A stretch of 8,256 bases of DNA, taken from assembly GCA_025924755.1 (NCBI GenBank), contig JAICHT010000153.1, positions 1-8,256 of the forward strand, in the 5' to 3' direction. The notes under the pieces were generated by a model. It had not been told where the DNA came from and ran no database searches. It saw nothing but the letters and a program-made list of their open reading frames with translations. Every line of letters starts with the position of its first letter. Position 1 is the first letter of the stretch. The stretch is from Chitinophagaceae bacterium. GTDB taxonomy: Bacteria > Bacteroidota > Bacteroidia > Chitinophagales > Chitinophagaceae. Of this stretch, positions 1-7,700 are shown in pieces. A program made the translations under genes and the position numbers.

Positions 1-618
1 TGTTATAATATTGTGGATATGGAAGATGCGCAGCGGCTGGGCATATTAACACGCCAGGAAGTGGAGACCTGTTTCATGGATGTAATAAAAAACATTAATC
101 GTCCAGGAGAAGCTGCTGATAAAATTGTGAAAAGCTATAGGGCTATTACAGATCAAAATGAAGGCATTGCTTTTTTAAGGGCAAAAGTGATAAATATTCT
201 GGCGCTGCAATGCACGGATGTTTTTTTGAGTAATCAGGCAGCCATTTTAGATGGTACTTTTAACGATACGCTGATCGACAATATTGAAAACACCTTCGGC
301 GCTCTGCAAACGGTAAAGGATATATCGGCTAAAAGAATTTACAATCATAACACGGTAATGCAAATAGAGATCGCGGGATTTAATGTAATGTCAGAGCTTT
401 TGCAATTGTTTGTTCCGGCACTGCTTAAAGAAAAGCCTTCGCATAAAGAAGAAAAAATTTTAAAGTTGTTTCCATACCAGTTTACCGAATTTGAACAAAC
501 CAATAGCATGTATGAAAAAGTAATGAGTGCGCTTGACTTCTTATCAGGTATGACCGATACGTTTGCTACAGAACTGTACCGGCGGCTAAAAGGAATTGTT
601 ATACCGCAGCATGGTTAA
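1..618 (+). CDS. dgt: dGTPase family protein (dNTP triphosphohydrolase), C-terminal part, 5' truncated by window edge
   Basis: The family hydrolyses dGTP, or more broadly dNTPs, to deoxynucleoside and triphosphate in the cytoplasm, using an N-terminal HD metal site, and helps control dNTP pools. The frame is open from base 1 and begins CYNIVDMEDAQRLGIL, which matches the family segment just after the last metal-binding Asp of the HD motif. The C-terminus, FATELYRRLKGI, is the usual end of these proteins. About 205 residues are visible, so more than half of a typical 440-500 residue protein, including the catalytic residues, lies upstream. The GTG at 13 and ATG at 19 are internal codons, not starts. 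The region is mostly helical and unbroken, ending in TAA at 616-618 with a hairpin soon after. The family call is confident. Substrate preference (dGTP-specific or general) cannot be judged from this half. Confidence 0.88.
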   Translation, partial: CYNIVDMEDAQRLGILTRQEVETCFMDVIKNINRPGEAADKIVKSYRAITDQNEGIAFLRAKVINILALQCTDVFLSNQAAILDGTFNDTLIDNIENTFGALQTVKDISAKRIYNHNTVMQIEIAGFNVMSELLQLFVPALLKEKPSHKEEKILKLFPYQFTEFEQTNSMYEKVMSALDFLSGMTDTFATELYRRLKGIVIPQHG

Positions 619-635
619 CATAAGTCCTTTCTAAT

Positions 636-653
636 GGGTTTCACAACCCTTTT
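636..653 (+). terminator. Candidate intrinsic terminator after the dGTPase gene
   Basis: GGGTT (636-640), loop TCAC, then AACCC (645-649) form a perfect 5-bp stem, followed directly by TTTT (650-653) and an AT-rich run. It lies 18 bases after the stop codon, where a rho-independent terminator would be expected. The stem is short, so it may be only partly efficient. Confidence 0.5.
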
Positions 654-817
654 ATATTGATGAAACAAGCAAATGATTGCTACTTATGACAGGTTATCAA
701 AACCAGTTAAATTTTGCTATTTCTCCTCTGTATTGTTTTCATTAGCCCCATTGGTTTACCGTACAGCTTGAAGTTCTTGAAAAGAATGATTAACTTAATA
801 AGCATAAATCTACTCTT

Positions 818-1201
818 ATGCAACAACATACTATATCCCGGGCAGCCATTTATATATTGTCTATAGTAATGATTGTATTTGGCATATATCATTTTTTGCA
901 TCCCCAAAATATGCTCAATTATGTTCCTGCCTTTATTCCTGGCGGCATTCTTTGGGTGTATGTGGTGGGCATTGCATTTATATTAGCGGCACTCGCTTTC
1001 ATTGTAAACCGGCAGGTAAAGCTTGCAGCTTATTTATTAGCGGCATTGCTTTTTATATTTGTGCTCACTATTCATTTGCCTAATTTTTTAAATTCCGGCG
1101 ATAAAGAAATGCAGCAATTGGCTTTTGTAAGTTTGTTGAAAGATGCGGCTTTGGCGGCTTTTGCATTGCATATTGCCAGTAACGCAAAAACGGTAGGATA
1201 A
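818..1201 (+). CDS. DoxX-like small integral membrane protein
   Basis: This is a 127-residue, very hydrophobic protein with four predicted membrane helices at about residues 9-25, 43-63, 68-86 and 101-120. The first loop holds FGIYHFLHP and YVPAFIPGG, then WVYVVG at the start of helix 2; helix 3 ends in TIHLPNFL. This arrangement is typical of DoxX/DoxX-like proteins common in Bacteroidota. The name comes from a subunit of an archaeal thiosulfate:quinone oxidoreductase, but most bacterial members have no proven function, and the sequence shows no cofactor motif. ATG at 818 puts a short polar N-terminus before helix 1; no Shine-Dalgarno sequence is evident. The gene is 199 bases from its upstream neighbour and 240 from the next, so it is probably transcribed alone. 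Family call good, role unknown. Confidence 0.8.
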   Translation: MQQHTISRAAIYILSIVMIVFGIYHFLHPQNMLNYVPAFIPGGILWVYVVGIAFILAALAFIVNRQVKLAAYLLAALLFIFVLTIHLPNFLNSGDKEMQQLAFVSLLKDAALAAFALHIASNAKTVG

Positions 1202-1206
1202 TAGCA

Positions 1207-1232
1207 CACTAAGAATCAGAAATCTTTTAGTG
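1207..1232 (+). repeat. Imperfect hairpin just after the DoxX-like gene
   Basis: CACT (1207-1210) pairs with AGTG (1229-1232), and AAGA (1211-1214) pairs with TCTT (1223-1226), with two bulged T bases. This gives about 8 bp around an 8-base loop, starting 6 bases after the stop codon. The position suits a 3'-end stabiliser or weak terminator, but no T-run follows. Confidence 0.35.
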
Positions 1233-1297
1233 ACTCGCTTTATTTAACAGCTTTCATGCGGTAGTAAGAGCGTATTGCCTTCAGGAAGCGTTAGAAT

Positions 1298-1323
1298 ATG
1301 CGTGGGTTGTGCATCACACGCAT
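1298..1323. repeat. 7-bp inverted repeat in the gap upstream of uxuA
   Basis: ATGCGTG (1298-1304) and CACGCAT (1317-1323) are perfect inverted copies with a 12-base spacer. An alternative inner pairing, TGTG/CACA, surrounds CAT. The repeat lies about 120 bases before the mannonate dehydratase start, so it could be an operator half-site pair or simply a hairpin. No promoter could be tied to it. Confidence 0.35.
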
Positions 1324-1441
1324 GCGAAGCAGGCACTGGAAGCGATATTAAAAATAGGCAGCTACGATATTTGCTCAGCGATTCGATATTATCGTGTGCA
1401 ATCTTAAGAAGATATAACAGATATGAGTAAATTTACACCTT

Positions 1442-2608
1442 ATGTTCATGGAACAAACAATGCGTTGGTACGGACCTTCCGATCCGGTTAGCTTAGCAGA
1501 TATCAGGCAGGCAGGATGCACAGGAGTAGTTACCGCCTTGCACCATATTCCCGTAGGTGAAGTATGGCCAATAGAAGAAATAAATAAGCGAAAACTGGAA
1601 GTGGAAACTGCCGGTATGACCTGGACGGTTATTGAAAGCCTGCCCGTGCATGAGGACATTAAAAAACGAACCGAGTACTATCAGCAGTATATAGAAAATT
1701 ACAAGCAAAGCTTACAAAATATAGCAGCATGCGGCTTAAAGGTAGTTACATATAATTTTATGCCGATACTGGATTGGATGCGTACTGATATTTTCTTTAC
1801 CATGGCTGATGGCAGCAAAGCCCTTCGTTTTGAAAAGTCGGCATTTATAGCTTTTGATTTGTTTTTATTAAAACGGCCGGGTGCAGAAAAAGACTATACG
1901 GATGAAGAAATCAGCAAGGCAAAACAACGGCTGGGGAATATGCAGGAAACCGAAAAAGAAACGCTTTTTCGAAATGCATTATTGGGCTTGCCAGGTAGCG
2001 AAGAACGCTTTACAGAAGATCAGATATTAGCAGCCTTAAAAACCTACGAAGGCATTGATGCCAAAAAATTAAAAGAACATCTTTTTTATTTTTTAAAACA
2101 GGTAGTTCCGGTAGCAGAAGCCGCCGGTTTAAAACTAGCCATTCATCCCGATGATCCTCCATATCCCATATTAGGATTGCCACGCATTGTAAGTACAGAG
2201 CAGGATGCAACCGAACTATTAGCTGCCGCACCATCGCCGGCAAACGGGCTTTGCTTTTGCACCGGCTCTTATGGCGTCCGTAAAGACAACGATCTAACAG
2301 GCATGGTTAAACGATTAGGAGATTCCATTCACTTTCTTCACCTGCGCAGCACCAAAAGTGATGCTGATGGTAATTTTTACGAAGCCGATCATTTGCAGGG
2401 CGACGTGGATATGTATGACGTAGTTAAAGAAATAGTATTGCTTATGAAACGCAGGGGAGTGGCTATACCCATGCGGCCCGACCACGGCCACCAAATGTTA
2501 GATGATCTGGCAAAAAAAACCTATCCCGGGTATAGTGCAATAGGCCGGCTTCGTGGGTTAGCAGAATTAAGAGGCCTGGAGTTGGGTATACAAAGAAGCA
2601 TTCCTTAA
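1442..2608 (+). CDS. uxuA: Mannonate dehydratase
   Basis: This enzyme converts D-mannonate to 2-keto-3-deoxy-D-gluconate and water, a step of glucuronate breakdown in the cytoplasm; family members use a divalent metal, usually Mn2+ or Fe2+. The protein is full length (388 residues, against 394 in E. coli) and closely follows the family from RWYGPSDPVSLADIRQAG to PGYSAIGRLRGLAELRG at the C-terminus. Likely metal ligands are visible: His235 in HPDDPP, Cys273 in CFCTGSYG, His300 in HLRS, and Asp347 in MRPDHGHQ. The first ATG is 1442; the ATG at 1448 (MEQT...) aligns better with the E. coli N-terminus and is an equally good start. No Shine-Dalgarno sequence is seen. No uxuB, uxaC, kdgK or transporter is adjacent in the window, so it is an orphan of its pathway here. 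No damage or frameshift is evident. Confidence 0.96.
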   Translation: MFMEQTMRWYGPSDPVSLADIRQAGCTGVVTALHHIPVGEVWPIEEINKRKLEVETAGMTWTVIESLPVHEDIKKRTEYYQQYIENYKQSLQNIAACGLKVVTYNFMPILDWMRTDIFFTMADGSKALRFEKSAFIAFDLFLLKRPGAEKDYTDEEISKAKQRLGNMQETEKETLFRNALLGLPGSEERFTEDQILAALKTYEGIDAKKLKEHLFYFLKQVVPVAEAAGLKLAIHPDDPPYPILGLPRIVSTEQDATELLAAAPSPANGLCFCTGSYGVRKDNDLTGMVKRLGDSIHFLHLRSTKSDADGNFYEADHLQGDVDMYDVVKEIVLLMKRRGVAIPMRPDHGHQMLDDLAKKTYPGYSAIGRLRGLAELRGLELGIQRSIP

Positions 2609-2695
2609 AATATCAAATTGTTAATTAACGACAGGTAATCGCCGTTCACGGAATTTTCTTCTTTTAAATACCTAATTCTTGCTATTTTTCCTATA

Positions 2696-3478
2696 TTGAA
2701 AAAGTATGTGTTCATAGCTTTGCTCATTTTATCGTTCCGTACTATTTTATTTAGTCAGGATGTAAATGGTATATGGAAGGGCACACTTACTATGACCGGC
2801 GGTTGCTTCCCCGTTAACTACATCGAGTTGCAAATTCATATCAACGGCGAGGGCGTTACCGGCGACTCTTATCATTACCTCGACATCAATAATTATGTGA
2901 AAAAAAATTTTGATGGTACCTACAATGCATCAGCAAAAAAAGTTTATATAAGGGAAGCTGAAGTCACTACTTTCCAAATACCGGTAACCTGCACCGTATG
3001 TATAAAAAATTACAATCTTTATTATAGCAGCAATGGCAAACAGGAAACACTGAGCGGAAGCTGGACCGGTAAAGTGATGAATACCGATATTGATTGCCAG
3101 CCGGGCCAGATTGTATTAACCCGCGTAAAAGAATCAGCTTTTAAAGAAATACCGGAAATAAAAGTGGACACGGGGAAAATACGGCTGGACTTTTATGACA
3201 ATGGTGAAATTGATGGCGATTCCATAACCGTTTTGGTGAATAAAAAAGTGGTGCTTTCACATCAAAGGCTTACTGCTAAGCCCATCACCTCTTATATCAA
3301 TATGGACCTGAACAGCCCTTTTCAGGAAGTAGAAATGGTGGCTGAAAACCTAGGGACGATTCCACCAAATACCGCACTGCTTATTATTACCGCCGGGAAA
3401 AAGAGATATGAGTTGTTTTTATCATCAACCGAAACCAAAAGTGCCAGGGTGCGGTTTGTATATGATAAAAAGGAGTGA
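2696..3478 (+). CDS. Secreted protein of unknown function, two-part, with an acidic NGEIDGD-type C-terminal domain
   Basis: The 260-residue product begins with a clear Sec signal peptide: KK, then a hydrophobic stretch to about residue 19, with likely cleavage at FS-Q near residue 20. There is no lipobox, so it is probably periplasmic or exported. Residues 21-145 look beta-rich, starting NGIWKGTLTMTGG, with Cys37, Cys99, Cys102 and Cys134 that could form disulfides. Residues about 155-256 form a second domain containing DNGEIDGDS (168-176), an acidic loop resembling calcium-binding loops, then ENLGTIPPNTALLI and a final beta segment. Similar C-terminal domains occur in secreted Bacteroidota proteins, from general recollection. 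The start is TTG at 2696: no ATG or GTG gives an intact signal peptide. It lies 87 bases after uxuA and might be co-transcribed, but no functional link is evident. Confidence 0.75.
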   Translation: MKKYVFIALLILSFRTILFSQDVNGIWKGTLTMTGGCFPVNYIELQIHINGEGVTGDSYHYLDINNYVKKNFDGTYNASAKKVYIREAEVTTFQIPVTCTVCIKNYNLYYSSNGKQETLSGSWTGKVMNTDIDCQPGQIVLTRVKESAFKEIPEIKVDTGKIRLDFYDNGEIDGDSITVLVNKKVVLSHQRLTAKPITSYINMDLNSPFQEVEMVAENLGTIPPNTALLIITAGKKRYELFLSSTETKSARVRFVYDKKE

Positions 3479-3646
3479 AGGATTTCCGCTATTTCATTCA
3501 AGTAGATGATATTCTTAGTACTGCCATTCAAAAAGCAAGAGGGAATCTGTGCATAATAGAATCATCTTCTTCCTAAGTGGGAATGAAAGAACTATTTGAC
3601 TACCATACAATTAAGTGCTAACCCCCTGTTTTATACAGTAACATGC

Positions 3647-3680
3647 TTTATGCAAAATGGTATTTTAAAAAGTAGTTTTG
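3647..3680 (+). promoter_or_regulatory. Candidate Bacteroidota-type promoter (-33/-7) for the cheB-like gene
   Basis: TAGTTTTG at 3673-3680 is a perfect match to the TAnnTTTG -7 box used by the Bacteroidota primary sigma factor. A poorer -33 element, TTTA at 3647-3650, lies 22 bases upstream. Transcription would start near 3686-3688, leaving a leader of about 90 bases before the ATG at 3778. Such boxes can occur by chance in AT-rich DNA. Confidence 0.4.
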
Positions 3681-3689
3681 TAAAACATC

Positions 3690-3699
3690 TACAATTGTA
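3690..3699. promoter_or_regulatory. Perfect 10-bp palindrome TACAATTGTA, possible operator
   Basis: The sequence is its own reverse complement and starts 10 bases after the candidate -7 box, about where transcription would begin. That is a suitable site for a dimeric repressor. It has no second copy that I noticed in the window, and no regulator gene is adjacent, so the operator role is inference. Confidence 0.3.
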
Positions 3700-3777
3700 A
3701 AATAGCAGGAGCAGTCATAGTGGCACAATTCTTTTTATATACATTATATATCCTTACGGATTTTTAGAACTTTTTGC

Positions 3778-4773
3778 ATGCAATCAGAGCCTAAGTTTAT
3801 AGTAGTGGTAGGAACTTCTGCCGGTGGTATCAATGCTTTGTCCGAATTAGTAGCACAATTAACGCCTGATATGGACGCTGCTTTTTTTATAGTCATGCAT
3901 TTATCCCGGAAAGGGATCACCAATTTTTTAGTGCACCAGTTACAAAGGTTCACCTCCCTGCCATGTATGTCGGGCAGCCAGAATGAGCCTATAAAAAAAG
4001 GAACGGTTTACGTGGCAACGCCTGATGAACATATGCTGCTTGCAGAAGGGAAAATTATTTTAGGGAAAGGCCCTGCCGAAAACCGATGGCGGCCATCCAT
4101 TAATAATTTATTTCGTTCAGCTGCATCTGTTTATAGTAGCCGGGTGATTGGTATTATATTAACCGGGTATTTAGATGATGGGACCCAAGGCATGGCAGCC
4201 ATCAGGCGCAGTGGTGGGGTGTGCATTGTGCAAGACCCGAATGAGGCAGAATATCCCGATATGCCGCTTTCGGTTTTGAACATCATGGAAGTGGATTATT
4301 GTGTGCCGCTATCCGGTATGGGCAATATTATAGAGGATATAACCCAAAAACCAGAACCGCAAAAAAGCGATGTACCCCCAGATATTTTGGCTGAAGCTGA
4401 TATTGACAGGCGGGTTTCTACCAGTATTGCCGGCTTAACGTTATTTGAAAAGTCGATTTATAATTGCCCCGATTGCGGCGGCGGCCTATGGATTACTCAA
4501 AAAGACTATCCTACGCATTACCGTTGTCATGTAGGCCACTCATATTCCGAAAAAGATTTGCTAATCAGACAAAATGAGGCCATAGAAAACACCTTATGGA
4601 TGGCTATGCGCCTGATGGAAGAACGAAAGAGCCTGTTGACGAGGCTATATGAAAACGAGAATAAAAAAGGACTTAAAAATTCGGCACGGCTACATTCAGA
4701 ACAAGCCAATGAACTCAACAACCATATCGATAACTTAAAGAAAATTCTTTTTACACAACCGTCCGCAGATTAA
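3778..4773 (+). CDS. Stand-alone CheB-type protein-glutamate methylesterase with C-terminal Cys/His cluster
   Basis: CheB enzymes remove methyl groups from glutamates of chemoreceptors (or deamidate glutamines). Residues 6-190 form the esterase domain. The catalytic triad is visible: Ser14 in VGTSAGG, His41 in IVMHLS, and Asp134 in LTGYLDDGTQG. The N-terminal receiver domain of classical CheB is missing, since the esterase starts at residue 6, so regulation by phosphorylation on the same chain is not possible. After a linker (about 191-215) comes a cluster with Cys230, Cys233, Cys250, His251 and His254 (CPDCGG...CHVGH), which looks like a zinc-binding knuckle, and then a charged helical tail to residue 331. 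Start ATG 3778 is the only one giving the complete esterase fold. The stop overlaps that of the convergent hybrid kinase, which also has a CheB domain. The target is unknown, as no chemoreceptor is nearby. Confidence 0.88.
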   Translation: MQSEPKFIVVVGTSAGGINALSELVAQLTPDMDAAFFIVMHLSRKGITNFLVHQLQRFTSLPCMSGSQNEPIKKGTVYVATPDEHMLLAEGKIILGKGPAENRWRPSINNLFRSAASVYSSRVIGIILTGYLDDGTQGMAAIRRSGGVCIVQDPNEAEYPDMPLSVLNIMEVDYCVPLSGMGNIIEDITQKPEPQKSDVPPDILAEADIDRRVSTSIAGLTLFEKSIYNCPDCGGGLWITQKDYPTHYRCHVGHSYSEKDLLIRQNEAIENTLWMAMRLMEERKSLLTRLYENENKKGLKNSARLHSEQANELNNHIDNLKKILFTQPSAD

Positions 4774-7700
4774 CTTTGCTTCTCGGGTAATATTACCGTA
4801 AACACCGTTCCTTTACCTTCTTCTGACTGGGCGTAAATACTGCCGTTATGGTTATCGGCAATTTTGCGGCAAAGCGCCAGACCTATACCGGTACCGCTAT
4901 ATTTTGAACGTTCGTGCAGGCGCTGAAACAACGTAAATATCTGTTCGGCATACGACTGTTGAAAGCCAATACCATTATCCTTAACTATAATTTTATAATA
5001 AGTATTGTTCCGACTGAACCGTTCGTTCTGCATTTTTTCTTCATCAGTCAGCTTCGTGCAGGAAATCTCGATAACCGGCTTTTCCACTTCGCTGCTAAAC
5101 TTCAGCGCATTACTCAACAGGTTATGAAGCAACTGCCGCATCTGTACTGCATTGGCCTCTATTGTGCACAACGGCCCGCAGGTCACCTTTGCTTCTTTTT
5201 CCCTGATCATTTCTTCAAAGTCGGCAAGCAAATCTTTCGCGAGTTCGGTAAGATCAACTTTGTCAAATGTTTTATTGGATTGGGAAATACGCGAAAAGTT
5301 CAGTAGGTCGTCTATTAACTGTGTCATGCGGTGCGCAGACGCTGTAATCTTCTTTAGATAGAGTTTTGTTGCATCCGGCAGGTTTTCGTCGGCATTTTTC
5401 TGCAGCAGGTCGGAGAAGGTTTGAATTTTTCGCAACGGTTCCTGCAGGTCGTGTGAAGCTACATAGGCAAATTCTTCCAGTTCTTTATTGGAGCGCTTTA
5501 AGTTGCTATTGGCATCCTGCCATTCGCGGGTGCGTTCTGCTACCCGTTTTTCCAGTTCGTCGGTTACCATCCGCTTATCATGAATATCCGAACACGAGCC
5601 GGTAAAGCCCGAAAACTCATTGTGGGGGTTGTATGTAGGTACGGCATTACATAATACCCAGCGGTATTCACCATCATACCGCCTCATACGGTACTCTATT
5701 TGAAACGGCGTTTTCTTATCAAAGTTATTCCGGTATATATCCAGGTAAATGCCTACATCGTCTTTATGAATATTTTCCAGCCATCCGTTATTGATTTCCT
5801 GCTTCAGGCTACGCCCGGTAAATGCCAGCCAGCTTTTATTTAAATAGGTATATTGTTTTTCGGTTCCGGCTACCCATATCATGGCAGGTACGTTATCAGT
5901 AATACTGCGCAGCCAGGCTTCCCGTTCGGCTATCAGCCGCTGGTTTAAACGGTGTTCGGTAATATCTTCTATGGCAACCAATATCAATTGCTGGTTGTAA
6001 ACTTTTTGAATGACCTGGCGGGCATTGATCAATAAAAATTTTTCGCCTCTATTCGGAAATGTATGGTTAATTTCAATATCGGTCACCATATGGTTATTAT
6101 GCACTACAGAGATTAATATCTCCCGAAGTTTGGGAATATTCCACTGGTTATCGCCAATTTCAAAAAGGTAATGGCCTGTCACCTCTTTCTCATTTAAACC
6201 AAAGGTTTTGTAAAAGGCTCCGTTGGCCGACTTTATCCGGAATTCTTTATCCAATACCAAGGCCGCTTCCCGAATGGTGGTGATCATGGCTTCAGTATAT
6301 TCCTGCGATTCTGCCAGTTGTTCGTTTCTGATTAATAACTCCTGGTTGATGGTCATTAATTCTTCGTTGGTAGATTCTATTTCTTCTTTGGATGTTTCCA
6401 GCTCTTCATTAATGCTTTGCAGCTCTTCATTGCTGGATACAATTTCTTCATTAGACGACTGCAATTCTTCATGGGCAGCTTCATGCTCCTGCAGCATGGT
6501 TTGCAATTCTTCCCGCAGTTCTGCTATCTCCGCCTCTAGTTGTTTGTGCTGCTGGTCTTTGGTAGGCGTTTGCGGATCAAAGGTTTCCAGCACTTTCACT
6601 TCCTCAAAAATCACAAGTAACAATGGCTCCTGGAATGCGGCATCAAGCGGTAAAATTTCTATCGCAACATGTTTGACGCCGTCTTTGCTTTTAATTTCAA
6701 AGCCGGAACTTTTAAAGGGACGTCCCGATTTGAGGCATTTGGCAATGGTGGTTTTAAGCTTAAGCGCCAGCTCGGGCTGTACCATTTTTAAAAGGTTAAG
6801 ACTGGCCTGGCCCTGCGGCGGCTCTAAAAACAAGCTGGACTTACCTCTAAACTGCAAAATGTCCAGATTGTAATTAATAATAACACTGGCCGGCACATAA
6901 TGCGAAAGAAAGATATTATCTACAAGGGCATTAAGGCTGGTATTATTCGCTTTCCCTGTTTCTTCCGGTCGGGGCACTATCGACGTGTTTTTTTCTAAAA
7001 GGTGTGTCTGATACTTTAAATCAAACATTGCACGGTGTGATGCTTCTTTTTTTGCAGAATAGATCTTTACTTTTTTATCTGCCTGAACAAATAAATTGGA
7101 AGCGGTGGCAATAGTTTCCGATTTGCCCAGCAGCAAATAACCCGTACTTTTTAAACCATAATGAAATATATTCAGTAGTTTTTTTTGCAACGGGGTATTC
7201 AGATAAATAAGCAGGTTGCAGCAGCTAATTAAATCGATCCTTGAAAATGGCGGATCTTTAAGTACATTATGGGTTGCAAATACACAAAAGTCGCGGATGT
7301 TTTTATTGATACGATAGCTGCCATCAATCTTTTTAAAGTAGTTCTGCAGCCGTTCAGAAGATACATTCGCCACTTCATTAATAGTGTATATGCCCAGCCG
7401 TGCTTTATTGATCGCTATTGCACTAAGATCGGTACCAAAAATCTGCACTGCTTTTTCGTTTGCTTTATCACCCAGTATTTCTAATACCAGGATGGCGAGT
7501 GAGTAAAGCTCCTCGCCGGTAGCGCAGGCTGGCACCCAGATGCGCAATGGCTCATTATTAGTTTTGTTTTGCAACAACTCCGGCAATATCCTTTCTTTTA
7601 ACAGCTTTACCGATTCCGAGTCTCTAAAAAAAGTGGTTACATTAATCAACAGATCGGCATACAAAAGGGGTACTTCATTGGCATGCTGCTTTATATATTG

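Larger units (their letters stand above)
3479..3777. other. 299-base intergenic region before the cheB-like gene
   Basis: No convincing coding frame is seen on either strand. The left half shows no strong terminator for the secreted-protein gene. The right half is AT-rich and holds a candidate promoter (3647-3680), a perfect 10-bp palindrome (3690-3699), and an AT-only tract near 3735-3751, making it the likely control region of the downstream methylesterase gene. Confidence 0.5.

Noticed and set aside
13..21. GTG (13) and ATG (19) as the start of the first gene
   Set aside because: The frame is open to base 1 and the residues before them (CYNI) continue the dGTPase family match, so the true start is outside the window.
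1428..1435. TAAATTTA as a -7 box giving a leaderless uxuA mRNA
   Set aside because: The final G is missing and no TTG/TTTG -33 element lies at the right distance.
2620..2629. Palindrome GTTAATTAAC after uxuA as a terminator
   Set aside because: It is a perfect 10-bp palindrome but has no loop and no following T-run, so it would not form a terminator hairpin; such AT palindromes are common by chance.
2683..2690. TATTTTTC as a -7 promoter box for the secreted protein gene
   Set aside because: The last base differs from TAnnTTTG, no -33 element is visible, and it ends only 5 bases before the start codon.
4914..5306. 130-residue + strand open frame opposite the kinase ATPase domain
   Set aside because: No family resemblance, and it overlaps fully with the strongly conserved HisKA/ATPase coding sequence on the other strand.
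6223..6873. 216-residue + strand open frame rich in Ser and Cys
   Set aside because: It is the antisense shadow of the kinase coiled coil and PAS region; its Ser-rich composition comes from the complement of Glu/Asn-rich heptad codons.
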